Of a stretch of DNA of 64,000 nt, positions 17,792 to 27,340 are shown piece after piece. The stretch spans positions 51,760 to 115,759 of the forward strand of contig CAWEVI010000046.1 in NCBI GenBank assembly GCA_963812475.1, given 5' to 3'. How positions within the stretch are numbered: the stretch's first letter is position 1; each line of letters begins with the position of its first letter. Source of the stretch: JAMXLO01 sp963812475. Its GTDB lineage: Bacteria > Pseudomonadota > Alphaproteobacteria > Acetobacterales > Acetobacteraceae. The notes beneath the pieces were generated by a model. It saw only the letters and a program-made list of their open reading frames with translations. It was not told where the DNA came from and ran no database searches. The position numbers and the translations under genes were made by a program.

Positions 17792-19093
17792 TCAATCGCT
17801 GCCACCCACCGCGGCCACACGTGGATCGGCAGCGGGAACGGAAATCGCACCACCGCGATCCGAGGCGAACGTGGTGGTGGCCTGTGCGCCCGACCCGCCG
17901 GCACGGCGACCGAAAAACTCGACAATGGGAACGTCCGCCGGATCGATCGCGGCCATGCGCGGCTTGCGTGCCAGCGCCTGTGCGATATAGGGCGCCAGCT
18001 CGGCCTGCTTGGCCGCCGCGCGCACGGCATCGCGCTGCTTGAACTCGGGCAGCAAGGCCTCTGCGAACAATTCGAGCAACTCGCAGATATGTTCGTGGCG
18101 ATTGGCGCCGGACTGCTGCACGAAGATCACCTGATCGACGCCGGCGTCCTCGTAGCCTTTGAGATGCGCGCGCAACTGGTCGGGCGTGCCGATGCCCCCG
18201 CGCCCCGCATTGTCCGGCAGCCGGTCCTTCACCTCGAGAAACTGCTCCCACATGTTGGTCACGCCGGGCCGGTGCTGGCCAAAGATGGCGATGTAGCCAA
18301 GCGAATAGCCAAAGAAACGAAAACCATCGAGGCCGCGCCGGATCGCCTCCTGTTCGTCGGCGTGGCACGACATGCCGGTCACCAAAGCGATGTTCGGATT
18401 GACGCTGTGACCGATCGGCACACACGCCGGGGATTTGATGATATCGTAGTATTCCTGCACCCACTTCGCAGCCAGTGCGGGTTCCAGGAAGGCGAATGTC
18501 AGAGCGCCGAGGCCGGCGCGCGCCGCGCGATGGATGGTCTCGCGCTTGGAGCATGCAACCCACATCGGCGGATGCGGCTTCTGTAGCGACTTCGGCACCA
18601 GGTTGCGACAGGGCATGTCGAAATATGTCCCGTGAAAGCCGGGATACGGACGCATTGCGAGCATGTTGGCGGCCTGTTCGGTCGCCTCGCGCCACATCGC
18701 GGTCTTTTCATCCGGCGCGATGCCGAAGCCTTCCATCTCGAGCGCGGTAGCCGACTCGCCGGTGCCCCACTCGGCGCGGCCGTCCGACACCAGATCCAGC
18801 GTGGCGATGCGCTCGGCCACCCGCGCGGGATGATTGTACTTCGGCGGCATCAGCGCGATGCCGTGTCCGAGACGGATGCGTTTGGTGCGCTGGGAGCAGG
18901 CGGCGAGGAAGATCTCCGGCGCAGACGAGTGAGAATATTCCTCCAGGAAGTGATGTTCGACCTCCCACACGTAGTCGATGCCGAGCCGATCGCCCAGTTC
19001 GACCTGCGCCAGCGCATTCTGGATCAATCGATGCTCAGAGTCCTCGTCCCAAGGCTGCGGCAACTGGTGCTCGTAGAACATGCCGAATTTCAT
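17792..19093 (-). CDS. LLM-class flavin-dependent oxidoreductase (luciferase-like)
   Basis: From ATG 19093 the 433-residue product begins MKFGMFYEHQLPQPWDED and shows luciferase-like monooxygenase features: VELGDRLGIDYVWEVEHHFLEEYSHSSAP, RIRLGHGIALMPPKYNHPARVAER and DLVSDGRAEWGTGES. Such enzymes use reduced FMN or F420 and oxygen on organic substrates. The C-terminal 60 residues are Ala/Arg-rich and weakly conserved. It sits 25 bases after the TPP-enzyme gene, suggesting a shared substrate pathway. Confidence 0.88.
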   Translation of the reverse strand: MKFGMFYEHQLPQPWDEDSEHRLIQNALAQVELGDRLGIDYVWEVEHHFLEEYSHSSAPEIFLAACSQRTKRIRLGHGIALMPPKYNHPARVAERIATLDLVSDGRAEWGTGESATALEMEGFGIAPDEKTAMWREATEQAANMLAMRPYPGFHGTYFDMPCRNLVPKSLQKPHPPMWVACSKRETIHRAARAGLGALTFAFLEPALAAKWVQEYYDIIKSPACVPIGHSVNPNIALVTGMSCHADEQEAIRRGLDGFRFFGYSLGYIAIFGQHRPGVTNMWEQFLEVKDRLPDNAGRGGIGTPDQLRAHLKGYEDAGVDQVIFVQQSGANRHEHICELLELFAEALLPEFKQRDAVRAAAKQAELAPYIAQALARKPRMAAIDPADVPIVEFFGRRAGGSGAQATTTFASDRGGAISVPAADPRVAAVGGSD

Positions 19094-19118
19094 GTGGTTC
19101 CTCCCGGCCTTGGATCTG

Positions 19119-20738
19119 TCAGCCGCGCCCCGGTGCGATGAACTCCCACGGGGCGTATTCCTGCGTGATGTCGGTGACGACTTCGACCAGTGTCGGCGCA
19201 TTCGTCTTCAGCGCCTGCGACAGGGCATCGCGCAGGCCACCGGCATCGGTCACGCGCCACGAGGGAACGCCAAATGCACGCGCGTAGGTTTGGAAATCAG
19301 GGTTGCGCAGGCTCGATCCGGACTCGCGGCCCTGGAACAGCCGGCGCTGATCGCGCAGCACGTTGCCGTAGGACGAATTGTTGAACAGCACGGTCGTCAG
19401 GTTGATGCCGTGCTGCACCGCCGTCGCCAGTTCCGCGCCGCCAAACAGGAAGCCGCCGTCACCGGTCAGCGCGACCACAGGACGATCCGGCATCGCCACC
19501 TTCACGCCGAGCGCCGTCGGAAAGCCCGCGCCAAGCGTGCCGGAGAAGCCCGACGTGATCATCGTGCGCGGCGAATGGAACGGGAAGCCGAACCAGGAGA
19601 CGTAGCCGACCTGGGTCATCTCATCGCACAGGATGCCGTCCTCCGGCAGCACGTCGCGGATGGCGTCGAGGTACGACATCTGCGGCTGTACCTTTTGGAT
19701 GTCCGCCCTGGTGTCCGTCTTGGCGCGCGCGATCGCTGCGGCGCGTGCGGCGTCGTTGCGCGGCGCAACTGCCGACAGCAACGCCCGCGCGGCATCGGCC
19801 GCGTCGGCGACGATGCCGAGATCGACCTTCAGGCGCGGCATCTCGGCCGGATCGATATCGATACGGGCAATCTTCAGGCCGGCGGGCAGCGTGCCCCAGC
19901 GTCCGACCGGGACGTCAAGGCGCGTGCCGAATGCGACCAGCAGATCGGTCTCCGGCCACAGCCGGTAGCCGGCCGGGATGGTCAGGCCGAGCGGATGCCG
20001 ATCATCCACGATGCCTCGGCCACCGCGGAAGGACACCACCGGCGCACCGATCCGCTCTGCCAGCGCCCGGATTTCCGCCGAAGCATGCAGCGCCCCGCCG
20101 CCGACCCACAGCATCGGCGCCTTCGCGCCGTTCAGCAGCTTCGCCAGAGCGGCGATCTTCTCGGGGTCGGGGATCGGGTTGGGATGGATCGGCAACGGGT
20201 CCTGTGGCGTGACCTCGGCCGTCGCGCCGAACTGGTCCAGCGGCATTTCCAGCGCGACCGGCCCGCGTCGGCCGGACAGCATCTCCTGGAACGCGCGTGC
20301 AACCAGATACGACGCCTGGGTCGGATGAGCGATGCGCTCGGCCCATTTCAGCAACGTGCGCAGAGTGCCGAGCTGGTCCGGCAGTTCATGCAGCTGGCCG
20401 CGGCCGCGGCCGATCATCGCGCTGGGGACCTGCCCGGTGAGACACAGCACCGGTGCATTGACGCCCCACGCCGTGGCCAGCGCGGCCGTGGTGTTGAGCA
20501 CGCCGGGACCGGGCACGACGGCATAGGCGGCGGGGCGTCCGGTCGCACAGGCATAGCCGAGCGCCATGTAGGCGGTCGTCTGCTCGTGCCGCGCATTGAT
20601 CAGCCGCAGGCGGTTGGAGGCGCGCGCGAACGCATCGAACAGACCATAGGTCTGCACGCCGGGCAGGCCGAACACGGTGTCGATGCCGTGCCGCAGGAGG
20701 CCGTCGACGATGGCTTCTCCGCCGGTCATGCGTGGCAT
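19119..20738 (-). CDS. Thiamine-diphosphate enzyme, acetolactate synthase-like
   Basis: The 539-residue protein has the three-domain plan of the acetohydroxyacid synthase/benzoylformate decarboxylase family: N-terminal PYR domain (VFGLPGVQTYGLFDA, with Glu in ARHEQTTAYMALGYA activating the cofactor), central TPP_enzyme_M domain, and C-terminal PP domain with GDGGFLFGGAELATAV followed by NNSSYGN. No regulatory subunit (ilvH) is adjacent, so biosynthetic valine synthesis is unlikely; decarboxylation or carboligation in a catabolic route is more plausible. It heads the minus-strand set TPP - LLM - VOC. Members of this group are often annotated simply as thiamine pyrophosphate-requiring protein. 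Confidence 0.88.
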   Translation of the reverse strand: MPRMTGGEAIVDGLLRHGIDTVFGLPGVQTYGLFDAFARASNRLRLINARHEQTTAYMALGYACATGRPAAYAVVPGPGVLNTTAALATAWGVNAPVLCLTGQVPSAMIGRGRGQLHELPDQLGTLRTLLKWAERIAHPTQASYLVARAFQEMLSGRRGPVALEMPLDQFGATAEVTPQDPLPIHPNPIPDPEKIAALAKLLNGAKAPMLWVGGGALHASAEIRALAERIGAPVVSFRGGRGIVDDRHPLGLTIPAGYRLWPETDLLVAFGTRLDVPVGRWGTLPAGLKIARIDIDPAEMPRLKVDLGIVADAADAARALLSAVAPRNDAARAAAIARAKTDTRADIQKVQPQMSYLDAIRDVLPEDGILCDEMTQVGYVSWFGFPFHSPRTMITSGFSGTLGAGFPTALGVKVAMPDRPVVALTGDGGFLFGGAELATAVQHGINLTTVLFNNSSYGNVLRDQRRLFQGRESGSSLRNPDFQTYARAFGVPSWRVTDAGGLRDALSQALKTNAPTLVEVVTDITQEYAPWEFIAPGRG

Positions 20739-20813
20739 GGGCTGATCCTTGCGCTGTCTTCGCCAGACGTTGGCATGACGCGAAGGCGCCGGAAAGGCTT
20801 ATGCCGGTCGCCT

Positions 20814-21023
20814 TTACCGCCAATGCTCGATCGCCACCCAGACACGCCCGCGTTTGCGGTAGCTCCGCTTCACGGCAGCCCAGGCGACGCGGAACGCCCG
20901 CACTTCGTCGCCGCCATATTCCTGCCAGGCGTGGTTGAAGGCCTCGCGGAAGATATCCTGGGCATGCGGCGGCAGATGATTGCGCACCGCTGGCGGCAGT
21001 CCTACGTTCGACGAATAGGGCAT
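20814..21023 (-). CDS. ChaB-family protein
   Basis: The 69-residue product (MPYSSNVGLPPAVRNHLPPH) has the ChaB pattern: LPxxVRxHLPxHAQDIFREAFNHAW and the conserved C-terminal AWAAVKRSYRK. An in-frame TTG at 21056 would add 11 atypical residues, so ATG 21023 is preferred. ChaB was named for a supposed role in cation transport regulation in E. coli; actual function is unclear. It is divergent from the SDR gene. Confidence 0.85.
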   Translation of the reverse strand: MPYSSNVGLPPAVRNHLPPHAQDIFREAFNHAWQEYGGDEVRAFRVAWAAVKRSYRKRGRVWVAIEHWR

Positions 21024-21126
21024 GCGCGATGTTCCTCGCGCGACGCACGCGAGCAAGTCATTTCTGAACGATCAGGCATGGCGTCACAACGCATCCGATT
21101 GACTGCGCCCCCGGAGGAAGCAAGCA

Positions 21127-22122
21127 ATGAAGACATTCACCGACAGGATCGCGGTGGTCACCGGCGGCGGCACCGGGATGGGCCGCGAGCTGGTGCGGCA
21201 GTTGGTCGCCGAGGGCTGCAATGTCGCCATGTGCGACGTCTCCGCGCGGACGATGGCCGAGACCAGGCGGCTTTGCGAGACAAACCGATTGCCGCAGGGC
21301 CTGCGCATCACGACCCATGTCGCGGACGTGTCCGACGAACGTCAGGTGCAGCGCTTTCAACAGGAGGTCGCCGATCAGCAGGACACCGACAGGATCCATC
21401 TGCTGTTCAACAATGCCGGCATTGGCGGCGGTGGCAGCATGATCGCCGACAGTCGCGAGGCGTGGGAAAAGACTTTCAACGTCTGCTGGGGCGGCGTGTA
21501 TCACTGCACGCGCGCTTTTCTGCCGATGCTGCGCCAGGCGGACGAGGGCCACATCGTCAACACCAGCAGCGTCAACGGCTTCTGGGCGTCGGTTGGGCCG
21601 CGTGTGTCGCATACCGCCTATTGTGCGGCGAAGTTCGCGGTGAAGGGTTTCACCGAAGCGCTGATCACCGATCTGCGGATGCATGCGCCGCATGTCAAAT
21701 GCTCGGTCGTCATGCCCGGACATATCGGCACCTCGATCGCGGCCAACTCGCGCAGGATCCACAGCGGCAACGACTCGGACACGCTGACCGCGGCGGAGAT
21801 CGCACAGGCGCGCGAGCGTGCCGCCTTGGCCGGCGCGGACGTTGCGGCCATGTCGGACGCCGACATCCAGACCATGGTGATCGAGAGGGCGCGACGTTTC
21901 CTCGAAGACGCTCCCACCACTGCCGCGGAGGCGGCAACGATCATTCTTGATGGCGTCAAGGCGGATCGTTGGCGCATTCTTGTCGGCAAGGACGCCCATT
22001 GGCTTGACAAACTGGTTCGCAGGTCGCCCGAACGCGCCTACGAGGACGATTTCTTCGAGAGTTTCGCCGCCGAGGCCGGGTGGCGTCTTGGTCCGCAGCC
22101 ACCGAGTGGGGGCCGATCGTAA
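21127..22122 (+). CDS. Short-chain dehydrogenase/reductase
   Basis: The 331-residue protein has the classical SDR landmarks: cofactor motif TGGGTGMG (residues 12-19), NNAG near residue 96, catalytic Ser in NTSSVNG and Tyr-Lys in AYCAAK. Asp in CDVSAR after the second strand suggests NAD preference. The C-terminal extension of about 70 residues is longer than the usual 250-residue core. A GGAGGAAGC ribosome site precedes ATG 21127. It is convergent with the serine hydrolase gene; substrate unknown. Confidence 0.9.
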   Translation: MKTFTDRIAVVTGGGTGMGRELVRQLVAEGCNVAMCDVSARTMAETRRLCETNRLPQGLRITTHVADVSDERQVQRFQQEVADQQDTDRIHLLFNNAGIGGGGSMIADSREAWEKTFNVCWGGVYHCTRAFLPMLRQADEGHIVNTSSVNGFWASVGPRVSHTAYCAAKFAVKGFTEALITDLRMHAPHVKCSVVMPGHIGTSIAANSRRIHSGNDSDTLTAAEIAQARERAALAGADVAAMSDADIQTMVIERARRFLEDAPTTAAEAATIILDGVKADRWRILVGKDAHWLDKLVRRSPERAYEDDFFESFAAEAGWRLGPQPPSGGRS

Positions 22123-22165
22123 CGGGAGGGAGTGTTACCCCTCCCGCCGGAATTGTCGTCCCGCC

Positions 22166-23278
22166 TCAGTCGATCGCTGCGTGCACCAGATTTGCCACGC
22201 GGTCCAGCCGCGCCGAATGCCAGGGATCCGGTGCCACGAAGTTCGTCAGGTAGCTGAACGACACGCCGCTTTCCGGGTCCGCCCACGAATACGACGAACC
22301 GACGCCGCCGTGCCCGAACGTCGCCGGCGCGCCGAGCGTGCCAAGGCCGCGGATGCGGTCGCTCTCGCCGCGCACATGCGGACCGAGGCCGCGATGCATC
22401 GGGATGCCGTTCATCTGCTCGTCGGGGCGTTCGCCGGTGTGGTTGCGCGACACGTAGGCGATCAGCCGCGGTGAGAACAGTCTCACATTCCCCAGCCGGC
22501 CCCTGCCGAGCAGCATTTGATAGAACGCCGTCATGCCGCGGGCCGTGGCAAAACCGCCACCGCTCGGCAGACCGGCGGCACGGAACTCAGCGGAGTTGTC
22601 GCGCGGTTCCGGCGCGTAGGTGTCGGCGCAGCGCGACTGCTGCTCCTTTGGCACGCCGACCATGATGTCGTTGCCGAGACCCAGCGGCGTCAGCACCTTG
22701 TCGCGGATCACGTCGCGATAGTCCTGGCCGGTGACCGCCTCGATCACCATCGCCTGCACGAGATGTGCCGCCTGTCCGTGGTATTGCAGCTTCGATCCAG
22801 GCGTCCAGTCCAACGCGAAGTCGCACACCTCGGCGCGCATCCGCGCATGATCGTTCCACGTCGCCTTCGTCACGTTATTGGACGGAAAGCCGCCCTGATG
22901 CGTCATCACCTGCTGCAGCGTGATGTCGGCCTTGCCGCGCGCGGCAAATTCCGGGAGGTGATCGGCGATCTTGTCCATGAAGGACAGCCTGCCCTCCTCC
23001 ACCAGGGTCCAAACCGCTGAACTGGTCAGCACTTTGGTCTGGCTGAACAGCAGAAACAGGTTGTCGTTGGTCGCGGGCACCTTGGTGGGTTCCGACTTCG
23101 CGTTGCCATAGGTGCGGAACATTGCGAGCTGGCCATGCCGTGCGAGCGCGATCTGCGCACCCGGATAGCGGCCTTCCTCAATGTGCTGCTTGATCAGCCG
23201 GTCGAGGTGATCGAGCGGCTTCGCGGCGAAGCCGAGACCGGCGAGTTCGCCTGACGGCAGCGGATATTCATCGGGCAT
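22166..23278 (-). CDS. Serine hydrolase, class C beta-lactamase-like family
   Basis: The 370-residue product begins MPDEYPLPSGELAGLGF and contains the SxxK nucleophile motif in FSQTKVLTS, a Tyr motif YHGQAAHLV in place of YxN, and HGGVGSS near the C-terminus. No signal peptide is present, so a cytosolic esterase or EstB-type hydrolase is more likely than a beta-lactamase acting in the periplasm. The upstream neighbour on the same strand is none; the next gene is divergent. Confidence 0.85.
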   Translation of the reverse strand: MPDEYPLPSGELAGLGFAAKPLDHLDRLIKQHIEEGRYPGAQIALARHGQLAMFRTYGNAKSEPTKVPATNDNLFLLFSQTKVLTSSAVWTLVEEGRLSFMDKIADHLPEFAARGKADITLQQVMTHQGGFPSNNVTKATWNDHARMRAEVCDFALDWTPGSKLQYHGQAAHLVQAMVIEAVTGQDYRDVIRDKVLTPLGLGNDIMVGVPKEQQSRCADTYAPEPRDNSAEFRAAGLPSGGGFATARGMTAFYQMLLGRGRLGNVRLFSPRLIAYVSRNHTGERPDEQMNGIPMHRGLGPHVRGESDRIRGLGTLGAPATFGHGGVGSSYSWADPESGVSFSYLTNFVAPDPWHSARLDRVANLVHAAID

Positions 23279-23388
23279 GCGGCGGCTTCTCCTTATGACT
23301 GGCCAAACGCCGATGCTACGCCGAGCGGCGCTTGCGGCCAACCGGCGGATCGGGTGTGATCCGGCGCAACGACACGGAGGGGGTTCGC

Positions 23389-23849
23389 ATGGGAGAAATC
23401 CGCACCTTGCACTTGATGACGCTGACCCTCGCGGTTTCCGGCATGCAGGCGATCGGCGCGACGCCGAACGGCAACCGCCGCATTGGCCTGGTCGCAGGCG
23501 GCACATTCCAGGGCGAGCGACTGCGCGGCACCGTGCTGCCCGGCGGCGCCGACTGGATCATCGCGCGTCCCGATGGCGCCACCACGCTTGATGTGCGCCT
23601 GGTGCTGGCGACCGATGACAAGGCGCTGATCGGCATGACCTATCGCGGCATGCGCCACGGGCCGGCCGCGGTGATGGAGCGGGTGAACCGCGGCGACAAT
23701 GTCGATCCGTCCGAGTACTACTTTCGCACCTCGGTTGCGTTTGAAACCGCGGCGTCACGAAGTACGATTGGCTCAACCGCATCATCGCAGTGGGCACCGG
23801 ACGGCGTCCGCCGGAAGGGCCGGTGTACGACGTATTCGAGGTGCTGTGA
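23389..23849 (+). pseudogene. DUF3237-family protein, one frameshift near the C-terminus
   Basis: ATG 23389 follows a GGAGGGGG ribosome site. The product (MGEIRTLHLMTLTLAVSG) matches DUF3237: LVAGGTFQGERLRGTVLPGGADW and GMRHGPAAVMERV, then loses frame after AFETAAS. One missing base near 23758-23760 restores KYDWLNRIIAVGTGRRPPEG and a stop at 23847-23849. That stop overlaps the next gene's ATG, which confirms that the ancestral frame ended there. The family is a beta-barrel of unknown reaction often found in catabolic clusters. As with other breaks in the window, the cause may be mutation or a sequence error. Confidence 0.82.
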
Positions 23850-24757
23850 TGGCGACGGTCGGCTTCATCGGGCTCGGCAACATGGGTGCGCCGATGGCGG
23901 CCAATCTGGTGAAGGCCGGGCATCGCGTCATCGGCTACGACATCAATGCGAGCGCGGTGCAAGCGCTGACCGCCGCGGGTGGGCAGGCGGCGACGAGTGC
24001 GGCGGAAGCGACGCGCGGCGCGGATGTCGTCATCACGATGCTGCCCGCCGGCGAGCACGTGCGCGACGTGTGGCTGCATCAGGGTGGGCTGATCGAGGCG
24101 GTGAAGGGTGGCACGCCGTTGTTGATCGACTGCTCCACGATCGACGTGGAAAGCGCGCGGGTCGTGACCGAGGCGGCGCGCGTCGCCGGGCTGGAGATGC
24201 TCGATGCACCCGTGTCCGGCGGCGTCGGGGGCGCGACGGCGGCGACGCTCACGTTCATGGTTGGCGGCAGTGAGACGGCGTTCGCGCGCGGACTGCCGTT
24301 ACTTCAGGCGATGGGCAAGAACATCGTGCATGCCGGCGGGCCGGGGGCAGGGCAGGCGGCCAAGATCTGCAACAACATGATGCTCGCCATCAACATGGTC
24401 GGCGTGTCGGAAGGCTTTTTGCTTGCGCAGAAACTGGGTCTCGATTGGGACAGGCTGTTCCGGATTGCCTCTACCGCATCGGCACAGTCCTGGGCGCTTA
24501 CCAGCTATTGCCCCGCGCCGGGGCCGGTTCCCGCGGCGCCGTCCAATCGCGATTACGCGGCGGGCTTCACGGCGGCGCTGATGCTGAAGGATGTGAAGCT
24601 GTCGCAGGCCGCCGCGGACGCCACCGGATCGCCCACGCCGCTCGCCGCCCACGCCATGTCGTTCTACCAGGCGGTCGTCGATGCGGGTGACGGCGGCAAG
24701 GATTTTTCCGTCGTGTTCCGCTGGCTGGCGAACCTGCCCCGTCATGGCGAGGATTGA
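23849..24757 (+). CDS. 3-hydroxyisobutyrate dehydrogenase-family NAD(P)-dependent oxidoreductase
   Basis: The 302-residue beta-hydroxyacid dehydrogenase has the Rossmann motif GFIGLGNMGAPM, substrate loop DAPVSGGVGGA and catalytic Lys in GAGQAAKICNNM. It should oxidise a 3-hydroxy acid such as 3-hydroxyisobutyrate or tartronate semialdehyde-type compound. The start is coupled to the DUF3237 gene by a TGATG overlap. With an acyl-CoA synthetase downstream and an aliphatic amino-acid-type transporter beyond, a branched-chain or short hydroxy-acid catabolic role is reasonable but unproven. Confidence 0.9.
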   Translation: MATVGFIGLGNMGAPMAANLVKAGHRVIGYDINASAVQALTAAGGQAATSAAEATRGADVVITMLPAGEHVRDVWLHQGGLIEAVKGGTPLLIDCSTIDVESARVVTEAARVAGLEMLDAPVSGGVGGATAATLTFMVGGSETAFARGLPLLQAMGKNIVHAGGPGAGQAAKICNNMMLAINMVGVSEGFLLAQKLGLDWDRLFRIASTASAQSWALTSYCPAPGPVPAAPSNRDYAAGFTAALMLKDVKLSQAAADATGSPTPLAAHAMSFYQAVVDAGDGGKDFSVVFRWLANLPRHGED

Positions 24758-24775
24758 GCCTGTGCCTGCACATTC

Positions 24776-24802
24776 CCCTCTCCGCCCCTAGGGCGGAGAG
24801 GG
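24776..24802 (+). terminator. Strong hairpin between dehydrogenase and acyl-CoA synthetase genes
   Basis: A 12-base perfect stem (24776-24787 with 24791-24802) around a CTA loop is followed by AGTTTATGG. It could be an intrinsic terminator with a poor U-tract or a REP-type repeat; similar GC-rich hairpins occur at 28607 and 62915. Confidence 0.45.
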
Positions 24803-24833
24803 AGTTTATGGTGGACCTGGAGGGGAGGCGACG

Positions 24834-26525
24834 ATGGGGGGCGAGGCATTCAAGGCGGCACGCGATTTCCTGTTCGCGCACCGCACCGACTACCGCACGG
24901 CGCATGCGCAATTCCGCTGGCCGAAGCTGGACACTTTCAATTACGCCCTCGACTGGTTCGACGCGGAACTGGCGCGCGGCGACAACGCCGACCGCCAGGC
25001 GCTCAAGATCGTCGGCGACGGCGCCGCCACCGCGACCTTTGGCGAACTCTCGGAACGATCCAACCGCTTGGCAAACGGACTGCGCGCCCTTGGCGTGAAG
25101 CGGGGCGAGCGCATCCTGCTGATGCTCGGCAATGTCGTGCCGCTGTGGGAGGTCATGCTGGCGGCGATGAAGCTTGGCGCGGTGGTGATCCCAGCCAGCA
25201 CGCTGCTGACGCCGAACGACCTGAAAGACCGGTTCGATCGGGGCCGCGTCCGGCACCTGGTCGCAAACGCGGCGGACGCGCCGAAATTCACCGGCCTTGA
25301 CCCGACCGTGACCCGCATCGCGCTCGGCGATCCACCGGCCGGGTGGCATGGCTATGACACGCTGCTCCAAGGCGACGCACGCTTCCTCGCCGGTGGCGAA
25401 ACGCGCGCGACCGATCCGATGCTTCTGTACTTCACCTCCGGCACCACGTCGCGGCCCAAGCTGGTGGAACACAGCCATCAAAGCTACCCGGTTGGCCATT
25501 TGATATCGATGTACTGGATCGGCCTGCAACCCGGCGACATGCATCTGAACATCTCCTCGCCGGGGTGGGCGAAGCATGCCTATAGCTGCTTCTTCGCACC
25601 CTGGAACGCCGGCGCAACCGTGTTCATCGCCAACCAGCCGCGGTTCAATGCGCGCGGCATGCTGGATGCGATCACGCAGAACAACGTCACGACGATCTGC
25701 GCGCCGCCCACGGTGTGGCGCATGTTCGTCCAGGAGGACATGAAGGCCTGGAAGACGTCGCTGCGCGAGGTCTGTTCGGCCGGCGAGCCGCTCAACCCCG
25801 AGATCATCGAACACGTGCAGAAGGTCTGGGATATGACCGTGCGCGAGGGGTACGGCCAGACCGAGACGACCCTGCAGATCGGCTGCTTCCCGGGCGAGAC
25901 GGTGCACCCGGGCTCGATGGGTCAGGAGGCGCCGGGCTACCGCATCCGGTTGCTCGATTTCGAGGAAAAGGACATGGAAGAGGGCGAGGTCTGCATTGCG
26001 CTCGATCCCGCGCCGATCGGGCTGATGCGCGGTTACCAGAACGACGATGGCTCATTCGCCCCGCTTGGCACGACAGCCTATCGTACCGGCGACGTGGCGG
26101 CGCGCAGCACGGACGGCTACTACACCTATATCGGCCGCGCGGATGACGTGTTCAAAGCCGCGGACTACCGCATCAGTCCGTTCGAGTTGGAAAGCGCGCT
26201 GATCGAGCATCCGGCGGTGGTGGAAGCCGCGGTGGTGCCGGCGCCCGATCCGATCCGGATGGCTGTGCCGAAGGCCTATGTCACGTTGACCACAGGCAGC
26301 ACACCGGACCGCGCGACCGCTCTGTCCATCTTCCAGCATCTGCGCGAGACGCTGGCGCCGTTCAAGCGCGTGCGCCGGCTGGAGTTCGCAGGACTGCCGA
26401 AGAATACCGCCGGCAAGATCCGTCGCGTCGAGTTGCGCCAGCAGGAGGAGGTGCGAGCGAAGTTGGGCGAGCGCGGCGCCAACGAATTCCGCGAGGAGGA
26501 TTTCCCGGAGCTGCGCGCCGTATGA
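24834..26525 (+). CDS. Acyl-CoA synthetase (AMP-forming)
   Basis: The 563-residue ANL-family enzyme activates a carboxylic acid through an acyl-adenylate. Seen are the P-loop-like FTSGTTSRPKLVEHSH (about residue 200), VREGYGQTETT, YRTGDVAARSTDGYY and the C-terminal PKNTAGKIRR with the adenylation Lys. The sequence style resembles medium-chain or benzoate-type synthetases. A GGAGGGGAGGCGACG leader gives a strong ribosome site. Its stop overlaps the ATG of the DUF1028 gene by ATGA, so the two are translationally coupled. Confidence 0.92.
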   Translation: MGGEAFKAARDFLFAHRTDYRTAHAQFRWPKLDTFNYALDWFDAELARGDNADRQALKIVGDGAATATFGELSERSNRLANGLRALGVKRGERILLMLGNVVPLWEVMLAAMKLGAVVIPASTLLTPNDLKDRFDRGRVRHLVANAADAPKFTGLDPTVTRIALGDPPAGWHGYDTLLQGDARFLAGGETRATDPMLLYFTSGTTSRPKLVEHSHQSYPVGHLISMYWIGLQPGDMHLNISSPGWAKHAYSCFFAPWNAGATVFIANQPRFNARGMLDAITQNNVTTICAPPTVWRMFVQEDMKAWKTSLREVCSAGEPLNPEIIEHVQKVWDMTVREGYGQTETTLQIGCFPGETVHPGSMGQEAPGYRIRLLDFEEKDMEEGEVCIALDPAPIGLMRGYQNDDGSFAPLGTTAYRTGDVAARSTDGYYTYIGRADDVFKAADYRISPFELESALIEHPAVVEAAVVPAPDPIRMAVPKAYVTLTTGSTPDRATALSIFQHLRETLAPFKRVRRLEFAGLPKNTAGKIRRVELRQQEEVRAKLGERGANEFREEDFPELRAV

Positions 26526-27241
26526 CCTGGTCAATCGTCGCGCACGATGCCGCCACCGGCGCCTTCGCGGTTGCCGTCGCCACGCGGGCCTTTGCGGTCG
26601 GGGCCTCGTGCCCGTTCGTCCGCGCGGGCGTTGGCGCGGTCTCCACGCAGTCGTTCACCAACCGCTATCTCGCGCCGGCGATCCTGGACGCGCTGGCCCG
26701 CGGCCTGCCGCCCGAAGCGGCCGTCGAGGGCGCACTGGCCGGCGATGCGGGCCGCGGCATCCGCCAGGTGCACGCAGTGGACCGGCACGGCCGCACCGCA
26801 GCCTGGACCGGACAGAACTGCGTCGCATGGTGCGGCAGCGTCGCCGTCCCCGGGATCAGCGTCGCCGGCAACATGCTGGCGGGCGAGCCGACGGTGGCCG
26901 CTACGCTGGCAGCCTGGCAGGCGCAGCCGGAGCTTGCGATGCCGGAACGGCTGATGGCGGCGATGGAGGCAGGCGAGGCCGCAGGCGGCGACCGGCGCGG
27001 CAGGCAGTCGGCCGCGATGGTGGTGACCACGACCGAGGATTTCCCGGACCTGGACCTCCGGGTGGACGACAGCGCCGATCCGCTGCCCGAGTTGCGGCGA
27101 CTGCTCGGCATCTGGCGGCGTGAGCGTGCGCCAGGCCTGGCGACCCAGCCGTCGCGTGCCAATCCATCGGGTTTCATCGACCTCGATGCGATCGAGGCCG
27201 GCTGGATCGCCCGCGGCGTCGATCTTCGGTTCCGCCGCTAG
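26522..27241 (+). CDS. DUF1028-family Ntn-hydrolase-like protein (copy 1)
   Basis: The 239-residue product starts MTWSIVAHDAATGAFAVAVAT and has the DUF1028 hallmarks WCGSVAVPGISVAGNMLAG, GEAAGGDRRGRQSAAM and DFPDLDLRVDD. The fold is that of Ntn hydrolases, but no enzyme activity is established for the family. It is coupled to an acyl-CoA synthetase upstream and followed 99 bases later by a substrate-binding protein gene. A paralogue at 59699 sits in the same relation to another ABC transporter, which supports a role on an imported substrate. Confidence 0.88.
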   Translation: MTWSIVAHDAATGAFAVAVATRAFAVGASCPFVRAGVGAVSTQSFTNRYLAPAILDALARGLPPEAAVEGALAGDAGRGIRQVHAVDRHGRTAAWTGQNCVAWCGSVAVPGISVAGNMLAGEPTVAATLAAWQAQPELAMPERLMAAMEAGEAAGGDRRGRQSAAMVVTTTEDFPDLDLRVDDSADPLPELRRLLGIWRRERAPGLATQPSRANPSGFIDLDAIEAGWIARGVDLRFRR

Positions 27242-27340
27242 CCCATCCCGTCCCCCTCTGGCAGATTGGACCTTGCGTGACCGGCGGCCAGGAGTCGCCT
27301 AATCATGGCGCGCGCACTTTTGGTAGATGGGAGACATCAC

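Noticed and set aside
19119..20738. Biosynthetic acetolactate synthase (ilvB)
   Set aside because: No ilvH or ilvC neighbour, and the gene sits with LLM and VOC oxidoreductase-type genes.
19080..21950. Very long plus-strand open frame (over 950 codons) opposite the TPP-enzyme gene
   Set aside because: It is antisense to well-conserved genes, is rich in Arg/His/Gln as expected for a GC-rich shadow, and has no recognisable domain.
22166..23278. Antibiotic-resistance beta-lactamase
   Set aside because: No signal peptide is present and the YxN motif is YHG; a cytosolic esterase-like serine hydrolase is more likely.
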